Made by a program: the position numbers and the translations under genes. Below the pieces are notes generated by a model. It saw only the letters and a list, made by a program, of their open reading frames with translations, did no database searches and had not been told where the DNA came from. 14,891 nucleotides of DNA from Ruminococcus sp. UBA1366 (lineage in GTDB: Bacteria > Bacillota > Clostridia > Oscillospirales > Ruminococcaceae): positions 4,012-18,902 of the forward strand of contig DBRO01000053.1 in NCBI GenBank assembly GCA_002306005.1, given 5' to 3'. Every line of letters starts with the position of its first letter. Positions within the stretch are counted from its first letter, which is position 1. This document shows positions 1-6,809 of this stretch, piece after piece.

Positions 1-737
1 TCATCCAGCCGCCGCAGCAGCGCGGGAAATCCATACCCATAGGAATTAACGTTCTGCCCCAGCAGGGTGATTTCCTTGTAGCCGGCTTCCACCAGCGTCC
101 GCACCTCGCGTTCGATGTCCTCCGGCGCCCGGCTGGCTTCCCGCCCGCGTACATACGGCACAATGCAATAGGTGCAAAAATTATTACACCCGTACATCAC
201 CGAAACAAAAGCGTGGGTAGTATCCTGCCTTGTCTGCGGAATTTCCCCCACTGTTTCCGCGCCGTTTTCCGCCAGCCGGAACACTCTCCGGCGTTCGGTC
301 AGCACTTCTAAAAGCAGTTCGTGCAGCTGCGCGAAAGCATAGGTGCCAAAAACCAAATCTACATGGCGGTACGATTCGCGGATTTTCTCCGCTGTTTGGG
401 GTTCCTGCGCCATGCAGCCGCACAAGCCGATAACAAGCGCGGGGTTTTGTTCTTTTAGTTTCTTTAGCGAACCGACTGTTCCGTAAACCCGTTGCTCGGC
501 GGTTTCCCGCACGGCACAGGTGTTTAGGATAATCAAATCCGCCTGTTCAGGCAGCTCGCAAAAGCCATAGCCCGCCTCAGCTAGCAGCGTTTTGATTTTC
601 TCCCCGTCGCTAGCATTCTGCTGGCAGCCGTAAGAATGCAAACAACAAAGCGGTTTTCTTCCGCCGTACAGCGTGCGCAGCGCATCCTGTAAAGTGGTAC
701 GGTTCTGCGCTTTTTCCGTCTGGCAATCCGGATTCAA
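1..737 (-). CDS. miaB: tRNA-2-methylthio-N6-dimethylallyladenosine synthase MiaB (3' end outside window)
   Basis: This radical-SAM methylthiotransferase adds a 2-methylthio group to i6A37 of tRNAs reading UNN codons, acting in the cytoplasm. The visible 245 residues hold the N-terminal MTTase domain with its three cluster-binding cysteines (C38 in YGCQQN, C74 in NTCAVRE, C108 in LCGCMA) and the start of the radical-SAM domain with CNNFCTYC (C184, C188, C191). The NTCAVRE and YVRGRE contexts favour MiaB over the related MtaB and RimO. The frame is still open at base 1, so the rest of the radical-SAM domain and the TRAM domain lie outside. I chose TTG at 737 as the start: AAAGGAG lies 8 nt upstream and no ATG fits. 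The gene is divergent from the tRNA-Val gene and has its own promoter at 805-833. Confidence 0.93.
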   Translation of the reverse strand, partial: MNPDCQTEKAQNRTTLQDALRTLYGGRKPLCCLHSYGCQQNASDGEKIKTLLAEAGYGFCELPEQADLIILNTCAVRETAEQRVYGTVGSLKKLKEQNPALVIGLCGCMAQEPQTAEKIRESYRHVDLVFGTYAFAQLHELLLEVLTERRRVFRLAENGAETVGEIPQTRQDTTHAFVSVMYGCNNFCTYCIVPYVRGREASRAPEDIEREVRTLVEAGYKEITLLGQNVNSYGYGFPALLRRLD

Positions 738-804
738 ATGATGTGCTCCTTTGTTTTCAATCCGCCTTATCCGCTCGTTTTCTCCGGCAGGTAAAGCCAA
801 AAAT

Positions 805-833
805 ATTATACCACAAATTCGGTATCATTGCAA
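805..833 (-). promoter_or_regulatory. Promoter of miaB
   Basis: On the minus strand, TTGCAA (828-833) and TATAAT (805-810) are separated by 17 bp. The -10 is extended (TGG before TATAAT). It lies about 70 bp upstream of the miaB TTG start and fits a housekeeping sigma-A promoter. Confidence 0.75.
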
Positions 834-860
834 GCGCACAAACAAATTTCAGAAAAAGAC

Positions 861-889
861 TTGACAGTCCCGCCAAAACTGTGTATAAT
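861..889 (+). promoter_or_regulatory. Strong promoter of tRNA-Val
   Basis: Perfect consensus TTGACA (861-866) and TATAAT (884-889) are separated by 17 bp. The promoter lies 31 bp upstream of the mature tRNA 5' end, as expected for a highly transcribed stable RNA. It is divergent from the miaB promoter. Confidence 0.92.
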
Positions 890-920
890 TATTTTTGTTT
901 GATGTTTCAAACGCGAAAAT

Positions 921-997
921 GAGGGTATAGCTCAGCTGGTCAGAGCGCTTGCTTGACATGCAAGAGGTCACTGGTTCAAATCCAGTTATCCTCACCA
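921..997 (+). tRNA. tRNA-Val (anticodon GAC), CCA encoded
   Basis: A 77-nt cloverleaf. The acceptor stem GAGGGTA pairs with TATCCTC (one G-U). The D-arm is GCTC/GAGC, the anticodon stem is CTTGC/GCAAG with loop TTGACAT (anticodon GAC, valine), and the T-arm is ACTGG/CCAGT with loop TTCAAAT. The 3' CCA is encoded at 995-997. It is preceded by a near-perfect promoter. Its 3' part is repeated directly downstream (see the repeat entry). Confidence 0.96.
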
Positions 998-1082
998 TTC
1001 CAAAAAAGATATATTTGAACCGTTCAAATCCAGTTATCCTCACCACTCAAAAAGAGATATATTTGAACCGTTCAAATCCAGT
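974..1082 (+). repeat. 48-bp tandem repeat made from the tRNA-Val 3' end
   Basis: The T-loop-to-CCA part of tRNA-Val plus the following 24 bp recurs with an exact period of 48 bp: copy 1 at 974-1021, copy 2 at 1022-1069, and a third copy broken after 13 nt (GTTCAAATCCAGT, 1070-1082). Copies 1 and 2 differ at only a few positions in the A-rich stretch. Each junction forms the palindrome ATTTGAACCGTTCAAAT (8-bp arms, 1-nt centre). It could be slipped-strand duplication or a scar of integration at the tRNA 3' end. Confidence 0.9.
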
Positions 1083-1109
1083 AGTTTCAACGCAATGAAA
1101 AATACAAAC

Positions 1110-1138
1110 AAACCGTTTGCCTGCATGGCAAACGGTTT
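1110..1138. terminator. Bidirectional Rho-independent terminator
   Basis: A perfect 12-bp stem (AAACCGTTTGCC at 1110-1121 with GGCAAACGGTTT at 1127-1138) encloses a 5-nt loop. A T-rich stretch follows on the plus strand. On the minus strand the exit is TTTGTTTGTATTTTT-like. It can end both the tRNA-Val transcript and the converging fapA-end operon transcript. Confidence 0.85.
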
Positions 1139-1161
1139 TCTATTTGTACATGTGAATGGAA

Positions 1162-2583
1162 CTAATAATTCGCTCGCACCTCAATGCCGGATTCACCCAG
1201 GATAAACTTCACGGACTTCATAGATGTTTCGACTGTATACACATAGTCGCTAATCCGCACCACTACGCCCGGGAACACCTCCCTGCGGCAACGCAGTTCG
1301 AGATACTGTTTTTCACTGAGCAGGTTCTGGATTTCCGCAATCCGTGCAAGCAGGGTCTCTTTCTCGTCCGTGCGCTGCTGCTTTGTGGAAATCATATTCT
1401 CATAAATCAGTTCCTTATCCTCCGGTAAGGTACCAAGCTGATGCCGTTTATAATCCAGAAAGTCCAGTATCTGCTGGCATTTGGAAATATCTGCATCCAA
1501 CTGCTCACAGGTTTTTTTTGCTTGTTCCATTTCGTTATTCAAATGCGCCGTGCTGCCAATGGTAATGTTCGTCTTTGTATAACTTCGCGAACCCGCCGTA
1601 CCAACTTCCGCACTTTTCATTACGGTGTAATTTCCGCCGGCGACAAGCCCCTGCGGACCGCGAACTTCCATACTGCCCTCGCAGAAAACCTCGCAGTGAA
1701 TCAGCGATTGTGCCGTCAAATTACGCTTACATACTAACTTAGAATGCTCTAGAAAACCTGCCTGAATATCCCCATTTGCAGAAAGATTGCAGTTCTTGCA
1801 GCCCTTATTGACATGGATATCCCCGCCTGCCGCAAGCGCCGCGCTCACAGCGGCACCGGAAACTCGTATGTCCTTCCCTGCTACGACTGTAAAGCCTTCC
1901 GTCACATCGCCTTTGACAATCACGTCGCCAAAAAAATGAATATTCCCCGTCGCAGCGTTCACATCACCGTCCACGACAAATTCCGTGTCAATATGAAAAC
2001 TGTTCTTTGCATAATACAAATGCCCATCCGCATTTGCAAGAATCTGCAATCCATCCTCGGAATAGCACGTGTTTTTGCCCAAGCTATAATCAATTCGCCT
2101 GCCGGGAATTTGTGGAATCCTACGGCTACGAAGATCCATACCCGGTGTACCGGTTGTCGGCGGTGTTATTTCGGCAATCGGCGTACCCTTGCGGATTTCG
2201 CGGACAATGCCGAGATTCTTATAATCCACGTTGCCCTTTTCGTCCTTTGCCGGCTTTAACTCCACTGTTTGCGGAAACAAGAACCGAATTTTCCCGTCCG
2301 TGCCGTTTTCCGGCGGTGTCCATTTGGCAATGACCTGCTGGGTGCTGTACATTCGGTTTTCAACGATCTTCCCGACCTGCATTTTCAGCACACCATAGTC
2401 CACATTCATTTCTTTTAATTGCAAGAAGATATCATTGGCAGTAATATCACGTCCGCCATTTTTTGGCGGATACACAGTGACCGTTGCTTCCCGGTAGGTC
2501 GGACTGACCTGAACGACCGCACGTGCAGCGATCGGTAATAATTCTTCCGGTATATCTTTATGATTTTGATCATTCTTATTCAT
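1162..2583 (-). CDS. FapA/DUF342 family protein (flagellar assembly protein A type)
   Basis: A DUF342/FapA-family protein of 473 residues, the last gene of the motor-switch/chemotaxis operon. The family has an N-terminal domain, a central right-handed beta-helix-like stretch and a C-terminal coiled coil. Here the glycine-rich repeats (for example DGDVNAATGNIHFFGDVIVKG and GGDIHVNKGCKNCNL) fill the middle. A charged, Leu/Gln-rich coiled coil spans about residues 348-428, before a short beta tail. The family is linked to flagellar assembly or polar localisation in Vibrio, and its biochemical role in Firmicutes is not settled. I prefer the ATG at 2583 over an in-frame upstream start at 2616, because TTGGAG lies 6-7 nt before it. 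The 92-bp gap to cheD holds no gene. The location supports a flagellar role, which is inference. Confidence 0.88.
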   Translation of the reverse strand: MNKNDQNHKDIPEELLPIAARAVVQVSPTYREATVTVYPPKNGGRDITANDIFLQLKEMNVDYGVLKMQVGKIVENRMYSTQQVIAKWTPPENGTDGKIRFLFPQTVELKPAKDEKGNVDYKNLGIVREIRKGTPIAEITPPTTGTPGMDLRSRRIPQIPGRRIDYSLGKNTCYSEDGLQILANADGHLYYAKNSFHIDTEFVVDGDVNAATGNIHFFGDVIVKGDVTEGFTVVAGKDIRVSGAAVSAALAAGGDIHVNKGCKNCNLSANGDIQAGFLEHSKLVCKRNLTAQSLIHCEVFCEGSMEVRGPQGLVAGGNYTVMKSAEVGTAGSRSYTKTNITIGSTAHLNNEMEQAKKTCEQLDADISKCQQILDFLDYKRHQLGTLPEDKELIYENMISTKQQRTDEKETLLARIAEIQNLLSEKQYLELRCRREVFPGVVVRISDYVYTVETSMKSVKFILGESGIEVRANY

Positions 2584-2675
2584 AATTTTCTCCAAACGGT
2601 TGCAACCAACTGCCATGATTCATATGGGTTTCACTTTTTGTATCAGAACAAAACACGCCGAAATTTCTGAAAAAA

Positions 2676-3158
2676 TTACAGAACTTTCGCCGTTTTCGAT
2701 GCTGTTTTCACTTCCAGTACGCCCGTGTCCACATGAAAAAATACGGTTCTGCCATAATTTGCGCCGGTATCCTCCGCTTGTATGGGGATCCGAAGCTCCC
2801 CCAATACAGTTTTTACCGCATCTACATTTCGCTGACCAATATTAAATGAATGGAACGTTGTCTGGAACATCTGCGCGCCGCCCGCAATTTTAGCGGTTAT
2901 CGCAGTAGAAGCGCCGTTTTGTTTCATCAGCGCCAACAGCGAACGAATTCCTGTGTCTGCATAACGTTTCGGGTTGATTGCCGTTGCAGTGTTTGCCTCC
3001 TTGCTCCAAGGCAGCATAATATGCGCCAACCCGCCAATGCCGGTTTTTACGTCTTTTAAGGCAATTCCTACGCAAGAACCCAGCGCATAGGTTGCCAATA
3101 TATCCGGCGAACGTGCGATATTCAAGTCGGAAATTCCGACTGTGATGATTTCAGCCAT
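2676..3158 (-). CDS. cheD: Chemoreceptor glutamine deamidase CheD
   Basis: CheD deamidates (and can hydrolyse methyl esters on) conserved glutamines of chemoreceptors. In Firmicutes it also binds CheC and stimulates its phosphatase activity. The 160-residue protein carries the papain-like catalytic set at family spacing: T23 in ATYALGSC, C29 in GSCVGI and H46 in GLAHIMLP. The spacing T-6-C-17-H matches the characterised Thermotoga enzyme. I chose ATG at 3158; TTG at 3170 would touch its own GGGAG. cheD starts 4 nt after the cheC stop, with GGGAG inside the end of cheC, which suggests translational coupling and matches the CheC-CheD partnership. Confidence 0.94.
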   Translation of the reverse strand: MAEIITVGISDLNIARSPDILATYALGSCVGIALKDVKTGIGGLAHIMLPWSKEANTATAINPKRYADTGIRSLLALMKQNGASTAITAKIAGGAQMFQTTFHSFNIGQRNVDAVKTVLGELRIPIQAEDTGANYGRTVFFHVDTGVLEVKTASKTAKVL

Positions 3159-3162
3159 GTGG

Positions 3163-3783
3163 CTATACAACTCCCAGCCTGTTGAAGAGTATCTCTAAGG
3201 ATTCGAGCTCCGGAATTAGAATCATATTACTTTTCACGGTAACGCCCCCGAGACCGAAGGAATCATCAATCATCAGGACTTTATCACCGGCCTTTGCGAA
3301 TTCGATTGCCGGCACACTCAGTACCGCCCCTGCCATATCAATGCACAGGCACGGCGGCGTAATATGAATCGTAAGCCCTGTCATGGCAGAAAGTGCCCCG
3401 ACATAGGATCCTGCCATGATGTTCCCGATTTCGCTCAGCGCGGATTGATCCATTTCATCCAGTTCCAACAAAGAACCGATCTCCTTGCCAAAAAACTGTC
3501 CCACAATTTCCTGGGAAAAATCCTCACCGAAAGCGTACAGAATCATTCCTTTGATATCGCCGTCCATGCGAATCAGCAAACCGGCAATCACGCGTTCCGG
3601 GCCGCCCAGAAAATTCACTGCTTCTTCGAAATCCAAAATCCGAACTTTCGGGATATTGATCATAACCTCCGAACCGACAAGCCCAGACAGCGATGTTGCG
3701 GCATTGCCGGAACCGATATTTCCAAGTTCCCGCAGTGTATCCACCTGAAAATCGCTTAGGTCATCTATTTTTTTCAGTGCCAT
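3163..3783 (-). CDS. cheC: CheY-P phosphatase CheC
   Basis: CheC dephosphorylates CheY-P and so helps adaptation. The 206-residue protein has both copies of the family active-site signature [D/S]xxxExxN followed by Pro about 22 residues on. The first is D15, E19 and N22 with P45. The second is S114, E118 and N121 with a proline about 22 residues later. It therefore looks like a two-site active CheC, not a one-site variant. I prefer ATG at 3783 over ATG at 3798 because of the G-rich Shine-Dalgarno (GGGGGG) about 7 nt upstream. cheY lies upstream with a 53-bp gap, and cheD follows after 4 nt. Confidence 0.93.
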   Translation of the reverse strand: MALKKIDDLSDFQVDTLRELGNIGSGNAATSLSGLVGSEVMINIPKVRILDFEEAVNFLGGPERVIAGLLIRMDGDIKGMILYAFGEDFSQEIVGQFFGKEIGSLLELDEMDQSALSEIGNIMAGSYVGALSAMTGLTIHITPPCLCIDMAGAVLSVPAIEFAKAGDKVLMIDDSFGLGGVTVKSNMILIPELESLEILFNRLGVV

Positions 3784-3836
3784 GTAAACGCCCCCCATCT
3801 GCGTATCAACAGCAAGGCACAGTTATGTACCGCGCA

Positions 3837-4199
3837 TCAGCCAAGGATTTTCCCCACTGTGGAGAGAATTCTGTCCGGCTTAAAAGGCTTTACAATAAAA
3901 TCAAGCGCACCAAATTTAATGGCTTCCACAACCATGGCTTCCTGCCCCATTGCCGAGCACATAATCACCTTTGCACCGGAATCCATTGCTTTAATATCCT
4001 TTAGTGCTTCAATGCCGGTTTTATTCGGCATGGTAATATCCATAATCACCAGGTCGGGTTTTTCTGTTTTATACAGTTCGCAGGCAATTTCGCCGTCTGC
4101 AGCTTCAAGAATTTCGTTGTACCCACTTTGTGCAAGGGTATTTTTCAGCATCATTCTCATGAAAGCAGCATCGTCCACAACGAGTATTTTTCTTCCCAT
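3837..4199 (-). CDS. cheY: Chemotaxis response regulator CheY
   Basis: A stand-alone receiver domain of 120 residues with no output domain. All receiver landmarks are present: acidic pair D9/D10, phospho-acceptor D54 (VIMDITMP), S82 (MCSAMGQ) and K104 (IVKPF). Phosphorylated by CheA, it binds the flagellar switch. In Firmicutes CheY-P promotes counterclockwise rotation through FliM and FliY. It lies 30 bp after fliY and before cheC, so the operon encodes the signal together with its target and its phosphatases. A weak AAAGGA lies about 13 nt before the ATG, so translation may be less efficient than for the flanking genes. Confidence 0.95.
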   Translation of the reverse strand: MGRKILVVDDAAFMRMMLKNTLAQSGYNEILEAADGEIACELYKTEKPDLVIMDITMPNKTGIEALKDIKAMDSGAKVIMCSAMGQEAMVVEAIKFGALDFIVKPFKPDRILSTVGKILG

Positions 4200-4229
4200 A
4201 GAATTGTTAGCATCCTTTCATTTCCGAAA

Positions 4230-5390
4230 TCATTCCGTTTTGCCGAGAGAATCCAGAAATTTGGATTTAATAATTTCTGTGATTCTTACCGCGAAGTTAT
4301 CATCAATTACAACCACATCGCCCTTTGCAATCAGGTTGCCATTGACAATGACATCCACAGGTGCACCCGCTTGTTTATCCAGTTCAATGACCGTACCTTG
4401 CGTAAACTCCAGAATTTCCTCCACTTTTTTATGGGTGGAGCCGATTTCTATGGAGATATTCAAGGGTACGTTCATGAGTAGTTTCAGGTTGTCAATCTGA
4501 TCTCTCGAAAGCGCAATACTCTCGTCCGTTTTTCCAAAATCCTGAAACTGTGCAGCACGAACATTGACTGGTTCCGGCGGCGGTGCATACGCCGGCGGCG
4601 GGGTATAAGCGGGCGCTTGCTGGGCATATCCCGGCGTTGTATAAGCAGGCGGAATCGGTGGTGGTGCCGTTGCTACCGGCGGCGTTGCTACCGGCGGCGT
4701 TGCTATCGGTGGCGTTGCTACCGTTGGTGGCGGCGAAGCTTGCGCATTGGTATGATCATCTATATAATCTTCCAGACCGGCATTGTAGCCAGCAAGCATC
4801 TTATCCGCAATGGTATTTGCAAGATCCAGCGACATAATCGTAATAAATTCGCTGTTGATGATATCACCCACATTTAGATTGAAAGAAATCTTGCAGACGG
4901 TATCTTCTTTGCTGCCATACTGGAATTTATGAAAATCATGATCCTCGGATGAAATATACGCTTCCGGCGTAGAAATATCAATCTGTGTGTTAATAATTTC
5001 AGACAAAGCCGTTGCCGAAGCGCCCATCATTTGGTTCATCACTTCACAAATGGCGGAGATATTCATTTCGTCAAACTCAAAGTCATCTGTAACAATCGGT
5101 TCTGTTCCCATCAGCAGGCTTAGAATCAGCTGTACGTCACTTTGTTTGAGCACCATCAGCGAGGCACCCGTCACGCCGCTGATATAATCAATTTTCACAT
5201 GAATGGACGGTTCCATTTCAGGAAACGAAAGATCACCAATTTTACAGGTTTCCACCTTCGGAGTGGTAATCCAAACCTTTGCGCTCAGCAGGTTGGAAAG
5301 CGCAGTTGCCGCAGAACCCATTGTGATATTTTGGATTTCTCCGATTGCATCCCGCTTCATGGGAGAAAACTCTTCGCTGTTTTGTTGCAT
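4230..5390 (-). CDS. fliY: Flagellar motor switch phosphatase FliY (CheC-like + FliN/SpoA)
   Basis: FliY is the Firmicute C-ring protein that combines a CheY-P phosphatase with a FliN-type switch domain. The 386 residues run: an N-terminal CheC-like domain with two full [D/S]xxxExxN sites (D14, E18, N21 and S112, E116, N119), each followed by Pro after 22 residues; a proline-rich linker at about 219-274 with tandem ATPPV-type units; and a C-terminal SpoA domain at about 301-375 (LLMNVPLNISIEIG, DVIVNGNLIAKGDVVVID). I chose ATG at 5390 because GGAGG lies 5 nt upstream; the frame also continues to 5444. The annotation name fliN is sometimes used for this family. It lies between fliM and cheY. 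Confidence 0.94.
   Translation of the reverse strand: MQQNSEEFSPMKRDAIGEIQNITMGSAATALSNLLSAKVWITTPKVETCKIGDLSFPEMEPSIHVKIDYISGVTGASLMVLKQSDVQLILSLLMGTEPIVTDDFEFDEMNISAICEVMNQMMGASATALSEIINTQIDISTPEAYISSEDHDFHKFQYGSKEDTVCKISFNLNVGDIINSEFITIMSLDLANTIADKMLAGYNAGLEDYIDDHTNAQASPPPTVATPPIATPPVATPPVATAPPPIPPAYTTPGYAQQAPAYTPPPAYAPPPEPVNVRAAQFQDFGKTDESIALSRDQIDNLKLLMNVPLNISIEIGSTHKKVEEILEFTQGTVIELDKQAGAPVDVIVNGNLIAKGDVVVIDDNFAVRITEIIKSKFLDSLGKTE
4669..4728 (+). repeat. 15-bp tandem repeat in the FliY linker
   Basis: Four 15-bp units start at 4669, 4684, 4699 and 4714 (plus-strand unit GTTGCTACCGGCGGC, with substitutions in the last two). On the coding strand they specify Ala-Thr-Pro-Pro-Val/Ile-type pentapeptides in the proline-rich linker between the CheC-like and SpoA domains. 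Whole-codon units allow copy-number change without frameshift. Confidence 0.9.
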
Positions 5391-5455
5391 AAGTACCTCC
5401 GTTTTTTTAAATTCCGTTTTGTGCATTTTCCGGATTTCCGGCACACATGCGCTGG

Positions 5456-6457
5456 TTATGTTTTATAAATCTTTTCTATTTTCAGAGCTTTTTTCTTTCC
5501 GTGAACGCCAAGCTTGCCGTCAAACCAAAGATTGCCGTTAATTTTCACGGCGGCATTGCTGGTAATGGGAATATTCAACGGGATAATATCGTTAATTTCC
5601 ATTGTCAGTACATCGCTGAGGCTGACTTCCGTCTGTGCAAGTTCCACATCAATTTTCAGTTTGGATTTCCGGATGCCATAAAGAATATCATCGCGGCGCT
5701 CCTGCTCTTTCGCGGAATCCTGCCGCTTGTTGTTGCGCGAATACTTATCGCTAAATTTCGTCATAATGGAATCCATGCCGACTGCCGGAACACTGATCGT
5801 CACAACGTGTTTGTTCTCCGCGAATTCAATCTCCAGCGTAACCAGTACGATCACTTCATCAATATTAATAGCAGGCGTTGCCCGCGGATTGGTTTCCACG
5901 CTAACAAGGCTGGGGTTGATCTCCAAGAAATTTGACCACGCTTCTTTAAGCAGCTCTGCCATTTTGGACAGCACTTTACGAATGATACTAATTTCTATTT
6001 CCGAAAAATCACGACTGATCTCCACCGACTCTCCAGAGCCGCCGAACAGTCGGTCAACCAGTGCAAAAGTCAAGGAATTTCCAAGCTGAATGATGCACTC
6101 CGTATCCATGATATCTTCGTTGTTGATACCAAGATCCACTGTACCCATCATGGTATAATCCGGTAGAGCGTTGTTAAATTCAAAATATCGCTGTTCTTCA
6201 ATCTGCAAAACACCGACTTTGCAATACAACCGCGTAATACCGGTCAAATAAGTAGACAACAGCCGTGAATAGACATCATAGATTTCATTGATGGTCTTCA
6301 AACGTTCCTTGGTGAATTTTTTCGGCATCTTGAAATCATAGGGTTTCATTTTTTTATCCATGCTTGTGTCTTCAAGCTGTTCAAATGCCTTTGTTCCCAC
6401 GGAGCTGAAGCTGTTCAAGAGCTCGTCTATCTGGCTTTGTGACAGGACATCGCCCAT
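5456..6457 (-). CDS. fliM: Flagellar motor switch protein FliM
   Basis: FliM is the middle C-ring component, linking FliG to FliY/FliN and providing the first docking site for CheY-P. The 333-residue protein begins with the CheY-P-binding peptide (VLSQSQIDELLNSF, residues 4-17). A flexible linker and the conserved YDFKMPKKFTKE stretch follow. The central CheC-like fold carries the LFGGSGE loop and no phosphatase motif, and a C-terminal SpoA domain ends the protein. I chose ATG at 6457 because homologues start exactly at this peptide and GGAGG lies about 10 nt upstream; the frame continues to 6511 without support. It is the first gene of the operon, 65 bp before fliY. Confidence 0.95.
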   Translation of the reverse strand: MGDVLSQSQIDELLNSFSSVGTKAFEQLEDTSMDKKMKPYDFKMPKKFTKERLKTINEIYDVYSRLLSTYLTGITRLYCKVGVLQIEEQRYFEFNNALPDYTMMGTVDLGINNEDIMDTECIIQLGNSLTFALVDRLFGGSGESVEISRDFSEIEISIIRKVLSKMAELLKEAWSNFLEINPSLVSVETNPRATPAINIDEVIVLVTLEIEFAENKHVVTISVPAVGMDSIMTKFSDKYSRNNKRQDSAKEQERRDDILYGIRKSKLKIDVELAQTEVSLSDVLTMEINDIIPLNIPITSNAAVKINGNLWFDGKLGVHGKKKALKIEKIYKT

Positions 6458-6530
6458 ATTTAAGAATCCCTCCGTTTGTTCCTGCTGGTTTTGGAAAGCG
6501 ATCTCGCCCATCTTTCATGAGTTTATGCAT

Positions 6531-6558
6531 ATTATATCACATTCTAGTGATTTGTAAA
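6531..6558 (-). promoter_or_regulatory. Promoter of the fliM operon
   Basis: On the minus strand, TTTACA (6553-6558) lies 16 bp before an extended -10, TGATATAAT (TATAAT at 6531-6536). It is about 75 bp upstream of the fliM start. It resembles a sigma-A promoter; I see no convincing sigma-28 (TAAA...CCGATA) element. The inverted repeat ATCAC-N6-GTGAT (6536-6551) fills the spacer and touches the -10, so it could be an operator. Confidence 0.7.
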
Positions 6559-6598
6559 AGAGCTTTTTGTAATATTCAAATATATTTTATATTTATTT

Positions 6599-6619
6599 CA
6601 CGATATATCGCGTATCGTG
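6599..6619. promoter_or_regulatory. Dyad in the fliM-fliG divergent region
   Basis: CACGATA (6599-6605) and TATCGTG (6613-6619) form a perfect 7-bp inverted repeat around 7 nt. An overlapping 10-bp palindrome CGATATATCG lies at 6601-6610. It sits between the two divergent promoters in a very AT-rich stretch. A T-run follows on the plus strand, but no gene upstream on that strand would need terminating. A regulator site is possible and unproven. Confidence 0.4.
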
Positions 6620-6697
6620 TCATTTTTTTTGCCTCTTTTGCCCATCCTTAATTGTTTTTAAAAAAATAGGGCTCATGTAAAACATTCATATATACTT

Positions 6698-6727
6698 TTT
6701 TATTTCTACATAATAATATAGTATAAT
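6698..6727 (+). promoter_or_regulatory. Probable promoter of fliG
   Basis: A TATAAT hexamer at 6722-6727 sits in an AT-rich stretch about 83 bp upstream of the fliG ATG. The -35 region at 17-18 bp spacing (T-rich, TTTATT-like) is weak, so the assignment rests mostly on the -10 and its position. Confidence 0.45.
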
Positions 6728-6809
6728 ATTAAAATCAAAAGATTCGAAAAGCATTCCAAGCAGCAATACTTGCGAATTCCGTTATCGTTTCATAAAGGAG
6801 TACGGTTCT

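Noticed and set aside
849..1046. Minus-strand frame of 65 codons over tRNA-Val
   Set aside because: Its GFEPVTSCMSSKRSDQLSYT stretch is the well-known spurious peptide from antisense reading of tRNA genes; the tRNA explains the sequence.
2584..2675. Weak TTCTG...CAGAA hairpin between cheD and fapA
   Set aside because: Five-bp stem with a T-rich loop and no T-run after it; not a credible terminator inside this operon.
3159..3170. TTG start for CheD at 3170
   Set aside because: The codon directly touches the GGGAG, leaving no spacer, and family members start at the MAEI-like position, so ATG 3158 is preferred.
4617..4877. Plus-strand Arg/Cys-rich frame (RRRCYRRRCYR)
   Set aside because: It is the antisense reading of the 15-bp repeats in the FliY linker; no ribosome site.
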